A DNA stretch of 64,000 nt, taken from Synaphobranchus kaupii (Eukaryota > Chordata > Actinopteri > Anguilliformes > Synaphobranchidae). Each line of letters begins with the position of its first letter. Position 1 is the stretch's first letter. The stretch spans positions 112,245,641-112,309,640 of the forward strand of contig CM056377.1 of the NCBI GenBank assembly GCA_029718625.1. Reading direction: 5' to 3'. The translations under genes and the position numbers were made by a program. Under the pieces are notes generated by a model. It saw nothing but the letters and a program-made list of their open reading frames with translations. It did not search any database and had not been told where the DNA came from. Below are positions 34,081-47,600 of the stretch, one piece after another.

Positions 34081-36612
34081 TCCTTGAGCTGCATGCAGCC
34101 CATGAGTGGACACAGCATAGATTCTATCATTGTGATTGCTAGTCTTTCTCTACTTGTTAGCCATTTTTGCTACAGAACGGATTCGTTAGCAAAGCAGCAA
34201 ACTAGCCTAACAACTGAACTTGGAACTTAGCTGTTAACATTAATCGCCTTACAAGGAAAAATACATAGCTCTCTCTCAACCATATCTGCTTCTTGAGTTT
34301 TACGCGCATTTTCACTTAGGAAACCTTGTGTGATCGGGCCCTAACTTATCCCTAGTAGGAAGCAGTAACTCATGGTACATGGGTGGATAGAAAAAAGAGC
34401 CACCCCACCCAGTACACAATCTATTAATAAGCACGCCATATTTTCAGTGAACCGGACAAGTATTCATAGAATTGTACAGAATGACGACAAAATGGTGGAC
34501 TTGAACTGGCTTATTGTACCAAATGCTGTTCCAAATTGGCAGATATGTCCATGCTTGATAGACAGTCTATTTTACAAAAGCAGGAGGCAGACAAGCTAAA
34601 TATGACAAAATGTGGCTTAATTGTCAGTTGAATGTGTGACACTTGTATTCAAGATGACATTTATCAAGAGCAGATCAATGGGGCTCAAAAATCTGATGTT
34701 ATCCGGACTGCTGTTCAATGGATTACTGGATGCTTCATTTGCTTACGTCCTTCATTTTTGGATCTGTGGGTACATTATTACATTATATTATTAAATTATT
34801 TTGCGCTGTAGCTGAAGCAGCAGGCATATTGTTTGCTGTCAGAACATCATCTATAGTAGCAGACTCCTCAACAAACTATAACAAACTGAAATACAATTTC
34901 AGAGAGAATGGCCAGTATTTGTCAAGAAATGTCCTGCATTCAATCTTTGTTCAATCAACAAGAATAGTTATGGCAATTTCCTGTGTTAATTTGCATTTGG
35001 TCCTAACCACCTAAAAAACATCTACATTCCAAGGACATTCCACATGATTTTACAACTTCAGAAATGTGTGTGTATGTGTGTGTGTGTGTGTGTGTGTGTA
35101 AGAGGCTTTCTTCTGCAGACAGTTTCTTATTAAATGTCTTAATATTTGCAGTTCTTGTATGACTCATCTAAATCTTCCAAATCCCCAGTGCTGAAGGCTT
35201 CCCAGCAACAGATTGACAGACCATAGCCACTGCAAATCCTCACCTGTCCAGCGCTTTAACACTGTTGCTCATGAGTCTGCGTTACTTCTGCAAGTAGGGA
35301 TGGTTTTTGGGGGGGGAGGCACAAGAGCAAATAAATAATCCTTTTCAATATAACAGCATTTATTGGCACAGAGGTGAGTCTATTCTGTTTTCCAGAGAAG
35401 GTATTGCATATCTGGCATGAGGAGACATCAGCTGTTGATCAGGATTGGTGGCTGGCAGGCACAGACATGGAGAGGGATTGTAACAGATCCAGAATCGCGT
35501 CTGTGAATGCACTTATCTGTAGAATTGTGTATTGGTCTTCTGGCTGAGAGGGATTTACTTTCAAAAGACTTGCACTGCCTCATGAAAAACTCATTTTGAG
35601 GCACACAGGTGCACATAAAATTTCAACTGGATGGGGAACTTCTCACAGTGGAATAGATTGGATGAGGTCACAACCAATGATGTCATATCACTGGCAGATG
35701 CACAAGCAGTTTATAGAAAGTCTCCCTTTAGACCTTAGAAATATGATTTTAATAAACTCTGTGTAAATGTAAATAATTCTGTCAATAATAATGGCAACGA
35801 ATGAAATATCTAGGCATACCGTTGTATTATTTGGATGTAAGAAGATATCTTAACATGTGTTTTTATGGGAACTACAAGACATTTCTTATTAAGATGGCAT
35901 TATACTACAGTTTCCATTCAAAACACAAAGCGAGTATAGAAGTCATTGAGTATAGAAATAGCATGGGATATTTAGCCACTTGACACATTGTGTTGAAACA
36001 TAATTTAATTTTTTCAATTAATTGCTCCCTGGGCTGTTGCATTATTTGGCGCCGTTTTGTCCAGCACCATGCTCAGTAGCTGCAACTCTGGCGGGTGACC
36101 CGCTAAATGTAGGAAAGAGCCTTCTGGGAGTGGAGTGTTAAAGGAGGCTGCTGCTTCTCCTCCTCTGCCTCTCATCACCATTTGGCATCGTGAAGTCATC
36201 TGACAGGCAGTCATTCCTACCGTCTCTGACAGCTGGCACCTGCTGGATGAGCAGCCCTGTAATGAAGGTTCTAACTGAGTCTGCCTAAGCTGTGCTTGCG
36301 TGCGTGCGTGCGTGCCTGTGTGGGTGTGAGGAAGGGTGGGGCAGGTCATACCCAAGACAAAAATAACACTGACTTGAGACAACAACATCCAAGCTTGGGC
36401 AGCCCTGGTCCAGGCCACATACAGAATAATGTTCCTAGATATCGCAAACGCAAAATAATCTGCAAGCTCATCTCTGCGTGCAAGGTGCTCTCGTGACCAA
36501 TATGCATTGCAGGATGAAGAATTACATTCTGAATTCTAATGTCGGTTCTGCCGATGTATGAAATGGTTGATTTTTGCAAAGCTTTTGTCTTCTGTTCCAC
36601 TGCTCCTTGCCA
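34081..36612. other. No gene seen; (GT)n at 35,066-35,098 and GCGT run near 36,297
   Basis: Apparently unique sequence with two short simple repeats. The minus-strand frame at 36.0-36.4 kb is low-complexity and unsupported. Confidence 0.5.
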
Positions 36613-36686
36613 CTATCACCCTTTCATCTGAAAGAGGACATGTTCTCAGGGGCTCAGTGTGACATCACGTCTCGGTTGACAAACAG
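36613..36686. repeat. 74-bp dispersed direct repeat, copy A
   Basis: Matches 39,927-40,000 at 68 of 74 positions; five of the six differences are C/T transitions. It begins CTATCACCCTTTCATCTGAA and ends GTTGACAAACAG. The surrounding sequence is not alike. Confidence 0.85.
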
Positions 36687-36959
36687 CGTAGATCATGGTA
36701 CATTTTAGATTGTGCTTTATAAATGCTATATGCAGTCTATTGCATAGACTCCTAAAAGTCCAAATAAATTATTTTATAAAAAATCATTCATCAGCTACCT
36801 AGGCTGAATTCTGGCATGCTGTGTTTCATTTATAAGAATATTTCATTTATAGAATTTAATTTAAAAAATCTAAAAATCAATGTTTAGTGTACTATCATAT
36901 ATGGAACATTTCTTTACATTTTTCAGAAAGCATCAAAAGGGAGCCAATTCAGTTTTTTT

Positions 36960-38980
36960 TTTTTTTTAATCCATTAAAATCCATTGGGATGCAACCTCCT
37001 CTGCATGGCAACTGATGCAATTTGAGATGCGCATAGCACTACGTGTGAAGTTTGCAGGTCACTGTTTGCCAATCAGAGATTAGCAGATGGATTTCATGAC
37101 TCTCATGGCTAACCCAAACGCAAGTGTCTTTGCTATCTTACACCCGGCGCATGGTTCATTATAACAACTTGCGTTCACGTTGTTTAAATACCATGTATTC
37201 TTGCGCCCATTACAAGTGAACTGGGCGTGCTGGTCTTAAGATGAGGAGTGGCCAGGATTATTTTGGGCGTATTGCTATCTTGAGCCAGCAGAAAGCGCTT
37301 GCACTAGAACCACCACAAACCTGGTCTAAAGTCATGTCACAGTTGTTTACATGTTATTTTAACGGCGCATATAAGTGCGTCTACATAGGCGTGTGCACAA
37401 CGCGCGTACCCTCCTGTCTGTTACACACAGGGGCGTGCACAAGCATGACTAAAATATCAAGATTACAATGTGAAATATTATTGTGTAGCCTATATCAAAA
37501 AATCCATCATAATAAAAGGGTCCATAGGTCCACATACCTACCTTTTCCTCAGCGAAGGGGAATGCCACATTAAATTGCTTTCAGTCCACTCCATCAACAT
37601 CCAGGCGATGTGCGATGGTACGGGACAATGGCTATCCATTAAAAAGGAGCTGATAACACCTATATCAAACCTAATGCGCAAATTGCGATTTATACCTAAT
37701 GTGTGAATTGTCATTCAATGGAAAACTCACGCACTGCAATAGACGGACATTTGAGTTCTGAAAATGCGCTTCAGATGTCATTACAATACAGCTCTGTTTA
37801 TCTAGGAATACAGCCTGTAAGTAAATAGAATGGTTTGTGACTGAAAAAAGTTCAAAACCTTGTCCAGTGAATATTGCATTTATTGTTTTTCAAATAGCCT
37901 AGGCTACAGCGGATTCACTGTGCATAAGGTTTTTTTGATAGCCTATGGTTAAAAAACGGAGATAAATGTCACCATGTTAACTGAATTGTAACCTTAGCTA
38001 TTCTTCATCCTTCATATTTTTTAAATTACAATGACAAGGTTTCCATACCCTCAGCTTATTAAAACCCCGCTGATTTCACCTGTTATTCCATAACTGAACA
38101 AAAGATTTTAAAGAGAACTAAGCGTCTAATTAGAAACAAAAACAAATTTGCAGCATGTTACAATTAATTCACAATTAATTTTAATACCATTATCAGCATG
38201 TGCGCTTTACATGAGCAGGTCTGTTTCCCCTGCTGTAAATCACTTTTCACGGTCTTCCTGGGAAAGTGGATTGTTTTAAAGCATTACGCTACCAGGAAAA
38301 CAGGACCATAAGCAGGACATTATAAAACAAGGGAAAATATGCGTGAACCTATGGGTTGCCATAGGTGTCATCTTTAAGGCAAAATAACGTTATTTATGTT
38401 ATTAATCAAAATTAGAATGCAGATAGGCCTAACGAACTTCGGATGAAGCTTGAACATGAGTTCATTGCTTCATTGCATAATCAAACAAAATTTGTTAAAC
38501 AAGCAGGCTAATTTGGCGTTTTCTAAGGTGAGACGGAAGCCATTGGTAGCTGAATCTCAGCTGTTGCAGGTGCTTTTAACGAAATTTAACCGCATATATT
38601 TTGTAAAATAACAGCACCATCCGGAATTACCGGGAACTCATAATGGTTAGTCCGAATAACACTGATCATAGGCTACTATTGATCCATATAGCCTATTCCT
38701 TGGTCGCACTAAACACGCACGAGCATGTCTGTTTCGCCATCATATAAGTAATCCGCCAAAAGCAGGCTTTTAAAGGGAATGGGATATAACATTTTAATTG
38801 GTTTATTGCATGTCATGCCCAAGACACACCTATAATTAATGAAGAGACTAGGTTCAGCCTATTTGCACGTTGCGCCGTGCTTAGCGCCCAAAAAACACGC
38901 CGTTAAAATAGCAAAAGTGGACTTGGACACGCCCTAAATGCACTTAACGCCATGCACTTAGACGAAGCGCTAAAATCGCC
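36960..38980. repeat. Region resembling a widespread fish interspersed repeat (class unsettled)
   Basis: Two parts are repeat-like: 37,030-37,720 (GTGAACTGGGCGTGCTGGTC, GGCGTGTGCACAACGCGCG) and about 38,770-38,980 (GGACACGCCCTAAATGCACT, GAAGCGCTAAAATCGCC). They contain GCGC/CGCC words unlike the AT-rich flanks and resemble the two ends of one teleost DNA element from memory. Terminal repeats and target duplication were not established, so class and borders are uncertain. Confidence 0.35.
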
Positions 38981-39926
38981 ATGATAGAGCCCTCTGTGTG
39001 CTATCTGCTATGTTACACTGTTATGTTTCTCTCATGCATTTTAAACTTTCACCGTTTTTTTTTTTTAGACTTAATATTTCTCAAATGCAAAGGTCATGGA
39101 TACTGATAACCCCTGGATTCAATCAAAATGGGTCTTTGACTGTTAAATGCAAGTTCAGTGATCACCAAAATGAATAAAAACAGTTGTTACCTTATTAGAA
39201 AAACCTTAATAACCAGAGTACGAGCTGTAAGTGAATGCTTGCCATTAAAATGAATTCCAGTTCAATGTGACTCGTTCAACACAGTGTTGTGATAAAGAAT
39301 TTTCTACTGTTTGAGCCTTAGGGTGTACAAATTGCACGTTAAGTAATTTGTACACCCTTACATCCTTATCAAGCAATACACAGTAGTATGATGGGTAATC
39401 GAAATCTGCTTTGCTTATGTCAAAAATACATGTTCTTGTTCTTCCATTCCATTATGAACATTTTGTGTGTTGTGCGGTCGTCTGTCATCACACTACTGGA
39501 TTGTGGGATTGCCAGAGTCTTACCAAAGCCATTAAAGGAAAAAGGAAAAGATACAAATACCTGAATTCTGTCTTATGTTCAACTAGGTAGTGACATTAAG
39601 GAAATTAATCCTGTACATTTAGAATTACTGTTTTACAAATGTTCTGTTTGATCAAGTCAGACTATTCTACACAGTTCATACAAAAATGGCGCATCTCTCA
39701 CAAAGTCCAGTTTTACCTTGCAACGGTCAATTAAAAGTTTCTGTCGCAAATGTTTTGTCGGCAAGCAATGGGCGTCTAATCAGAAAAGCATCACCGCTTA
39801 TTTTGTCAAGGCTGGAAAAAAATGTCCTCTTTCCTTCGGTAGAGACTTTCAGTTTGGCACGCACTGCAAACTGAACAATTACACTGTTGCTTTATGTGGG
39901 TGCGGACATGTTTTATTTTTTTGCAG
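38981..39926. other. No gene seen
   Basis: Contains a small hairpin at 39,321-39,357: 13-bp arms GGGTGTACAAATT and AATTTGTACACCC around an 11-base loop. A frame at 39,686-39,874 has no supporting context. Confidence 0.5.
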
Positions 39927-40000
39927 CTATCACCCTTTCATCTGAAAGAGTATATGCTCTCAGGGGTTCAGTGTGACATCATGTCTTGGTTGACAAACAG
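39927..40000. repeat. 74-bp dispersed direct repeat, copy B
   Basis: Second copy of the 36,613-36,686 repeat. It is preceded by TTTTTTTGCAG, which mimics a splice acceptor, but no donor follows. Confidence 0.85.
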
Positions 40001-40899
40001 GCTAATATAATGATAGTATTATTATAAAACATGAAGGAAATGTGTATTGCTGTTTGGAGTATTAAATACTAGATTAGTTTATTAGCTGTATAATCAAAAA
40101 GTGTGATATCTTTTTATTCAGGAAATAAATACAATTATAATATTGCCCACTTACAATTTCTGTTGATGTACTTTTTCTTTGTGATAAAGGACATATAATA
40201 TCATTTATAACACAATTAACATGCATTAGGTATACCATAACAACTTTCTTATTGATATAAACACATTTTTTGTAATCATGCACATATTTTTCCTGAAAAA
40301 AAAAAGAAGAATTTTCACTGACGGAGCTCACCGCTAACTGATGGAGTTGAAAATATTACACATAAACACACTTAATTCCACCAACAATTACAAAAGATTT
40401 AACTAATTATATGCCTGCATTGGTTTCAAAATGAATAAATATAACTTGGATATTTCCCTTCGTTTTCCTTCATTAAACCAGAAATAGATTGTGCTGGAAG
40501 CACACTGTAAGACAGTCTGTTCAAACAATAGGTACCTAGTGATCCATAAGATGAGGAATCTGGGCCAGACTTGACATACAGTAGCACTACTGACTGAGTC
40601 ACTCTCCAACAGTGCTGATTTGTTTTTTAACGAGGCAACCCAACCCAGGATCCATTCTGTCACCGGTTTAAATGTGGATTTACTGGCTGCCGAGGACATG
40701 TGATCAGGATGATGAGTTGATGGTTCAGATTGTGATTGCTTTGTTGAAAGGGTGGGCAAAAGCATTGTAAAGGATGGAGGAAAGCACATTTTTGTTGCAA
40801 GCAAAAAACAGTTACTGGTATGGTTCCAATCAGATTTGTTAATTATTTTTAAATTATGTCATTTTCCATCTTGTCCAAAATCCAAATGCTCTTTATTAT
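40001..40899. other. No gene seen
   Basis: AT-rich. The minus-strand frame at 40,403-40,804 shows no recognisable domain. Confidence 0.5.
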
Positions 40900-41880
40900 C
40901 CACTGGGTGAGCATTCAGCATCCCTCTATCTACAGAGGCTGATAGAGAGCCAGCTAAGGCTACTGGAGGCAATCAAATGTAGGAGTGTGGGGATGAGACA
41001 ACAAGGAACCTGGACTAGGTGGGAGCAGGAGTGGGTAGAAAGATCACATAGGCTGACCTCTGGCAGACAGAACCGCACCACATCAAGTTCCTTGTCCAGG
41101 CCGTTTACAATATCCGCCCTAGCCCTTCCAACCTACACTGCTGAGCTTGGCAGAAACCCCAAAATGTCAGCGGTGTTCCAAGAGGGGAGAGGGAGAGGTC
41201 TGTTACCGCTGGTGGCATGACCGGTTACTGAAGAGCATCGCAGACGCCATCGGCACTGGGAACTGTGCCAGCAAGCGGACGCGGACCATGCAGCAGACCA
41301 CCAGCTTCATCAGAGCTGGAGAGCAACCGAAGCCGACACCTATACCAGCTTCTAGGCATCTTACTACCACTCAGGACTTGCAGCTCTTGCTAGACCTGGA
41401 CAGGCAGCTCAAGTTCGCCCCGACAGATAGCAACCGTGAGACTGAGACCTGACATCCTCATTGTGTCTGAAGTGACGAAGAGCATCATCATGTTGGACCT
41501 GACCATCCCTTGGGAAGACTGCTTGGAGGCGGCTTTTGAGAGGAAGATGAGCAAGTATGAGATGTGCAAGCTTGTCAGTGACTGTCACAAGCAAGGCTGG
41601 AAGGCAAGGTGTTTGCCCATGGACGTAGGGTGCAGGGGTTTTGAGGGGGAATCTGCAGAGCCTGCCACGCACTGGTTATCACGGGGATGAGCAGAAGGAG
41701 AGCCATATGCAACACTGTGTTGGTGGAAAAAGCCTCAAGATGGCTCTAGATCAAGAGGGCCAATCCTTGAGAGAGCCACTGCCACTGGGACACAAGCTAG
41801 GGCCTGATCATTCCTGGCTGGGTCGCTTGTGCGAAGGTGTCTTGTGTTGAAAGACCCAATACACCCGATGACCCCAGGTT
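40900..41880 (+). pseudogene. Non-LTR retrotransposon remnant with C-terminal endonuclease-like domain
   Basis: Over this stretch the plus strand, read across frames, gives FLVQAVYNIRPSPSNLH (about 41,090), CQRCSKRGEG plus RWWHDRLLKSIADAIGTG (41,165-41,260), then after a frameshift near 41,430 LRPDILIVSEVTKSIIMLDL and TIPWED (41,440-41,510), and GWKARCLPMDVGCRGFEG (about 41,600). The zinc-knuckle-like cysteines followed by an R.PD...LELTVPWE-like box and a GCRGF segment match the C-terminal restriction-like endonuclease region of R2/R4-type LINEs known from teleosts. Such elements cut specific targets using the PD and acidic residues. The reverse transcriptase itself is gone; at least two frameshifts and a stop near 41,688 show decay. 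Confidence 0.65.
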
Positions 41881-42339
41881 ACATCACTGATGATGTTTCC
41901 TGTTCCATCCAGACATGTATCCTTCCAAAAGTTTATTAGATTACCTCCTCTACCAGTTAGCACTCATACATGACTCCCATTAAAAAACATAGTTTTGCTA
42001 AATAAATCATATGTTTCAGCTAGAAACAAACTATTTATTAAGGTATTAATAGTGTTGAAATAACTTCATTGAAAATAGATGGCTAATTTCAATAACATGA
42101 TTCAATTACTAAAGGCAATTGAAAACGAAGCCTCAGCATAGACTTCAACTCAGATAAAATATCTGTTGATGTCTTACGGGATTGACAAAATGTTATTCTC
42201 ATTTCATGGCATAGCCGTAGTGAGTAGCGATTTTATTTTTCTCAATTACAAAGAGGTCGCTTAGTGCAAGTGAAAATGCACATTTTAATACCATAATTCT
42301 TATTTTGTTTTGATTTAGAAGGGAGATGGAGTTGACCTG
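41881..42339. other. No gene seen
   Basis: Possible 3' end of the LINE remnant up to about 41,920, then AT-rich sequence. Confidence 0.4.
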
Positions 42340-42510
42340 AGGGGTATTTCGCAAAGCAGGATTACTGACTTAGCTGGATAACTGCACTGAGTAAAACCCG
42401 GACCCCTCACAAATCTCGAACATGGACTGCAGTAAAAAGAGCTGTTCCGGGTTTTCCTTAGTGCAGTTATCCAGCTAAGTCAGTAATCCTGCTTTCTGGA
42501 ACAGGCCCCT
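42340..42510. mobile_element. 171-bp palindromic MITE
   Basis: AAAGCAGGATTACTGACTTA near the left end and its complement near the right end form inverted repeats of about 50 bp (AGGGG...TAACTGCACT). Target duplication not resolved. No coding content. Confidence 0.75.
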
Positions 42511-43135
42511 GTTATGTTTGAGACAATCCTGGTAGTAATATTATTTCTTTTCTTTTTTTTTGTTAAGAGAACTTAAGTAACCTTGCTCCCTTCTGTGAAA
42601 CCACAGAGTGAGACAGGGGTCCTTGGTCCTTAGGCTATGGTTAACACTTTTTATGACTGAAAATGCCATTTTTGTAGAAATTGGATGGTGTTGACAAAAT
42701 TATGGGACACAACTTTCAAGTGCCAACATTTTACAAGAGTTTAAAATAAAGAGGATTATAAGAGTTAATTTTCACAGATAACCTATCAGTTGAAATAGTT
42801 AATAGTTTTAGGTTTTGATGGCATGTAACACATTTTTTTAACATTCAATATTGTGAATTATTTTCTGGGACAAGGGTGTTTCCTGGCACATGGCAGAAGG
42901 CAAAAAATTGAATTCCCAATTATCAAGAATGGGTGATATACAGAGGGTGGTGAGTGAAATTAGAGTAAAATGAATCAACTGATCATGCTTATAGGATGAT
43001 GCTTGCTTATTCATTTCAGTGTGTGTAGTCAAAGGCAGCCGGAGGTGTGCCAAGGGAGTTTGGCCTTTATCTTTTCCATCTGTTTAAGTGTGAAGACGGC
43101 TTTCTCCTCCACAGTAATTGTTTCCTGGGTGAATG

Positions 43136-43182
<47 letters not shown>

Positions 43183-44015
43183 ATTCGGAAGAAGGTACAT
43201 TTCAGTGTTTCTGTTTTGAATAAATTGTACATTAAGGGCCCTATTTTTCAGTAAAGAAAAACTGTGTTTTTCACAGTTGTATCATGGTCATGCTAATTCA
43301 GTATGGTGGCAAATTAAAATGGCAAATTAAAACCAATACTGACTGAATGCCTTTATTGCAGGCCACAAAACTGGCATTCTCCAGTCTCTCTACAAACAGC
43401 ATCGCCACTGGGATTTTCACTTTGGGAACGGCATTCATATGAGAGAATATTTTAATTATATGTAACAATGGTTAAAGGAATACTCACAATGACCAGGTAA
43501 TTTTTATATAAATGTTTGCTACTGTAGCTGTTCAACAGAAAGATATTTACACTCACCATCCATGTTTCTAGCGTAGTAGATCATTGACTCCTTATCTACT
43601 GTAATCCCTTACCAACCACCAGGATTAGGTTCCTGAAAACCCCTGTGATGGGAAAAAATGAGCACATTTCATGGTAAAATACTTGCAATTGGGTTGCCAT
43701 AACTTTACCATATAAATAACAGTAACAATATGGTAAGCATATGGAAATAAGCTGTATATCTATTATATTATGTTGTTTCACTTTAAATAATACAATTATT
43801 TACATTCCGCTGTTTACAATTTCATACCTTCACTATTTTACAGGCTCCCCAGTATTTTGTTCAAATCACCTGGATTTGTTAATTAGCACAATTCTTCAGC
43901 CAGGTGGTAGAACTAATTAGTGAAATCAGCTGCTGGAGTTCATGGGTGGAAGAAACACATGTCAGGACTTTTACTTTCTGACCCCAGGATTGTACACCTC
44001 TGGGACACAGAGCCT
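42511..44015. other. No gene seen; (CT)n at 43,138-43,180
   Basis: AT-rich sequence with one clean CT microsatellite of about 21 units. Confidence 0.6.
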
Positions 44016-44693
44016 TAAATCATCACTCTGAGGCCAGATATGCAGTAGATATGGATGGATCACTTTAAGGGTTTCTTCTCCTGACTTATTTTTCCATAGA
44101 GTTCAATGGGAAAATTTGTCAGGAGAAACAACCCTTAAAGTGATCCATCCATATCTACTGCATATCTGGCAGCAGAGTGATGGTTTGAGGCTCGTTTGAT
44201 ACCTTAGACCCTTGATGACTTACAGCCATTTTGCCAACCATGTGTTCCATACTGTTCCAGTGTAATTTACAGCTAAATCTAGTACCATCCTCCAATTCCC
44301 ACAGAGATCCATTCAAATTCAGAGAAGTTATAGTATCGCTTGTAAGAGTACCAGCAAATAAGATATCAAGAGTCTTTTGATATTTTTGGATCACAGACAT
44401 CAGGAAGTCATGGCATGCAAATGATTTACGACCAAATATTAAAAATGATTACTTTATTCTACATTATGTTAAACTGTCCAATATTTTTTGATGCCCAAAA
44501 ATGGCGGGGGGGACTATGAATAAAAGTTTCTATCGTTTCTAAACGGTTCATCCGATATGGATGAAAATACCCTCAAATTAAAGCTGATAGTCTGCATTCT
44601 CATTGCATCCTTCCAAACTCAAAGTGCTAGAGTACAGAACCAAAATAACAAAAAACGTGTCACTGTCCAATGATTTATGGTGCTCACTACTGT
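44016..44693. mobile_element. MITE related to 6,065-6,566, left end missing
   Basis: The right end CACTGTCCAATGATTTATGG then TGCTCACTACTG is close to the end of the 6.07-kb MITE. The block CCATCACTCTGCTGCCAGAT occurs here as its complement near 44,165. Around 44,100 a short hairpin repeats GATCCATCCATATCTACTGC on both sides. The left terminus was not found. Confidence 0.7.
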
Positions 44694-47600
44694 ATAACAG
44701 CAGATCCTCAGCTCTTTGCCATAAATGACTAGTTTGTTTGCAAAATAGCCCAATACACTAAACTGTGTTTTAACTGTGTATACCTTTAGAGGAAAATGCA
44801 TTATTCATCACATAGTGTGATATTTTTAAATCTTCTTCCAAGCAGTAGCTTGTGAATCCCAACACAGTATAAGTGTGTCAAGACTGGCAATTACTACGCC
44901 GAATGGCAGCTCCATTTTCTGCAGTGGAAATGAGGCAGCAAAGAGGAACCTGGGGGGAAAAAGCAGGTGCCGAAAGCTTGCACCTTACTGTGTAGCTCCT
45001 GAGGAAGGAAAACATTCCCAATAAGAAAGGTAGGTTGTGATATCACAAATGAGATGTTTGTTCCTCATCAGTGACAAATGATTCAAAAATGTTCTATGGC
45101 TGAAGTTGACTGCCATTCATTGTATTTAGGCAGAAGAGAGGCCCTTCCACTTATTTCACTGTCTCGCTCGCAGCAGAATGAGACGCAGGTTCCTGGCCAG
45201 GATGTAAAAGTGTAGTCATGGCTGCTGTCTGGAGGTGGCCTGCTCTTCCTGGTGAATGAACAATTCCCCAGCCGTGAGTCCCAGCAATTGGCTCTTTGTT
45301 TGAACCATGTTATCGAGCCAGCAGGGGTCTCTCTTCACAGACTGATCACTCCAGACTTGCCAGGCCTCTCACCTGTATGGGCGCTACAGAAAACGCTGTT
45401 CGGGGGAACAGAACGATCAGTTGCAATGCAATACAAATCATTCCTCTTTTGAACTGTGAGCTTCACAGGTAGGCAGTGAGCAGGGAAAGAAAGGCACGAG
45501 GCAACGCCATGTCAATATATGAATTTATCTCACCGTCATTATTCATATCACATGGTAAAAGGACTGCGATTTCGAAGAAGACGCTGTGCACTGGTCCACT
45601 TAGGGTTGGTTTGACTACGTGGCAGGCGCAATGAAACCATAGAACGAGAAATTCCCAGAGCCTGTTGTACTGGAGAAACAGGAGGAAATGGAGCCAGGTC
45701 TACCCTCAGGGTGCATTGCGTCAAGGATCTCTGTGGCAGTGGCCCGGGTCCCATGTCACTGAGCCCACCTCCTGTTTACTGAGAAGTGGTCATGCAGGAC
45801 TGAATAATGGTTTCCATGGCACCCGTTCCACAAAGCACAGCTGCCTTTAGCTCTGGGACGCTGTGAGCTGGAAACGGGTTTGTCCATTACAGGCAGACAG
45901 GGTGGGGCATGGGGGTCAGCGGCTCCTGTGAATCCAGTTCCCAAGTGAGCCGCTGTGTCACAGCGCACACGCACATTCGACAAGCTGGTACAGTGTGTTG
46001 TGAGTATCCGAGAGGTGAATGAACCCTTAGCGAGTGTGGAATGGCTTTTCGAATCCTGCAGACCACCCAGTCATAACTGCTGCGGGATAGCTGAGATTTG
46101 GTGTTTCCGTTTCCTCAGTGGATGACTTAGAGAGGGGTGGGTGGAGATGAGAAGAGACCATGAGTGTAACTAGTGAATGTCTGGCCTTGTGGTGGAAGGA
46201 AGGAAATAATGATTGGAAGTGCAATGGAGGGGAAACTGAACAGAGAAAGTTGATACTTTGGCTATAGACACATCCAGTCATCCAGTGAGTGCTAATAGGT
46301 TTATCTGTTGTTACTCTATGTGCATATGTAATTGATGTTCATGTGTGTGCACATACAGACTTTCATACCTCCAGTGTTCCTTTATTTTAGGCGTATGGAC
46401 AAAGCTTTTTTTTAAATATCAGTTAACATAACATTGGTAGAACTCAATGGTTTAGCCTATATTTCCTTGGGCAACCTTCAATGCAACTAATCAGCCAACT
46501 AGCTGGTTACATACGGTAGCTTGCTGGTTAGCTAATGCTAACTTACCTAGTGTAAGTAGCATATACACTAAACCTTAAATTTTGCTACGCCCCTATCTTG
46601 AAGGTGGAATTCCTGTTATTAGCACAAACCATTATCTAACAACGTTAATGTAACTAATGTTATATTCCCAGATGATATGTCAAATAATGTTAGTTTCATT
46701 CTGGTTTGTAAGCATACCCCACCTCTAGCAAGTTTAGAAGTCTGTTTATATATTGTTGTCAGGTGATACGTCATGCTTTTCACCCACCACAGTCCAGCAT
46801 AGTTGATTGGTGACTTCAGTTTAATTACAATAGCAGGTCAATAGATAAAACTTACTCCCCATAAAAAAATTTAATTTTAAAAAACATTTTTATTTGGTTT
46901 TATTGAGGTGCATTGTGGTAGAGTAGCCAGCAGTCTATTATAAATAGACGCCCTTGCATGCATATACTGATTTTTGAATGGGAATAGTATTTTTCTTTGC
47001 TTGTTTACCCTAGAGGAAGTTATGCACCAATGAGTTATGCACCAATGAGCAATCAGGTGTTTTTAAACAGCCACAAGATTGTCTATATGAGAAAAAGTTA
47101 ATGAGCAGCAAGGTTGTTTGATCACAGCAAATGACACATAATTACTCGTTATCATTTATGTCACGCTCTGACATGCTTTGAGGAAGTTATTCCCGGAGTT
47201 CTTTAATTGCTTCAGGCATTGGACACAGTGCACTGTGACTGTGACATTTGGGCCGTGTGACTCGTCTGTATGAACCAAAACCCACAATACATGCCTTGAT
47301 TAAGTCTGGCACAAGCCACTTTCTAACTGGAGTGAATCACTTCTTTCTCTAGCAAATTCAAACTTTTGTGCTTTTAGAGACGGATTAAGATGTCGGAAGA
47401 CAAAAAAGGCTTTGGCCTTTACACTTTAAATAAATTCAGATTAAGTGGAACAGAATATTCAGGGCCTCTTCCTTTTTTTGTGTTCTGCCTAATAACTGTC
47501 CAATATAATTCTCATCCATTTCTAAGTATAGGAGATAAACCGCTATTGTTTTCGCGATGTAGCTATTGCAGCGTGAGAATTGCTGGACGTTATCTCAGCA

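Noticed and set aside
36014..36418. 134-residue minus-strand frame
   Set aside because: Low-complexity content over a GCGT run, with no domain and no splice or start context.
39927..40000. Alternative exon pair with 36,613-36,686
   Set aside because: Only one copy has an acceptor-like tract, neither has a GT donor, and every substitution between the copies changes the residue.
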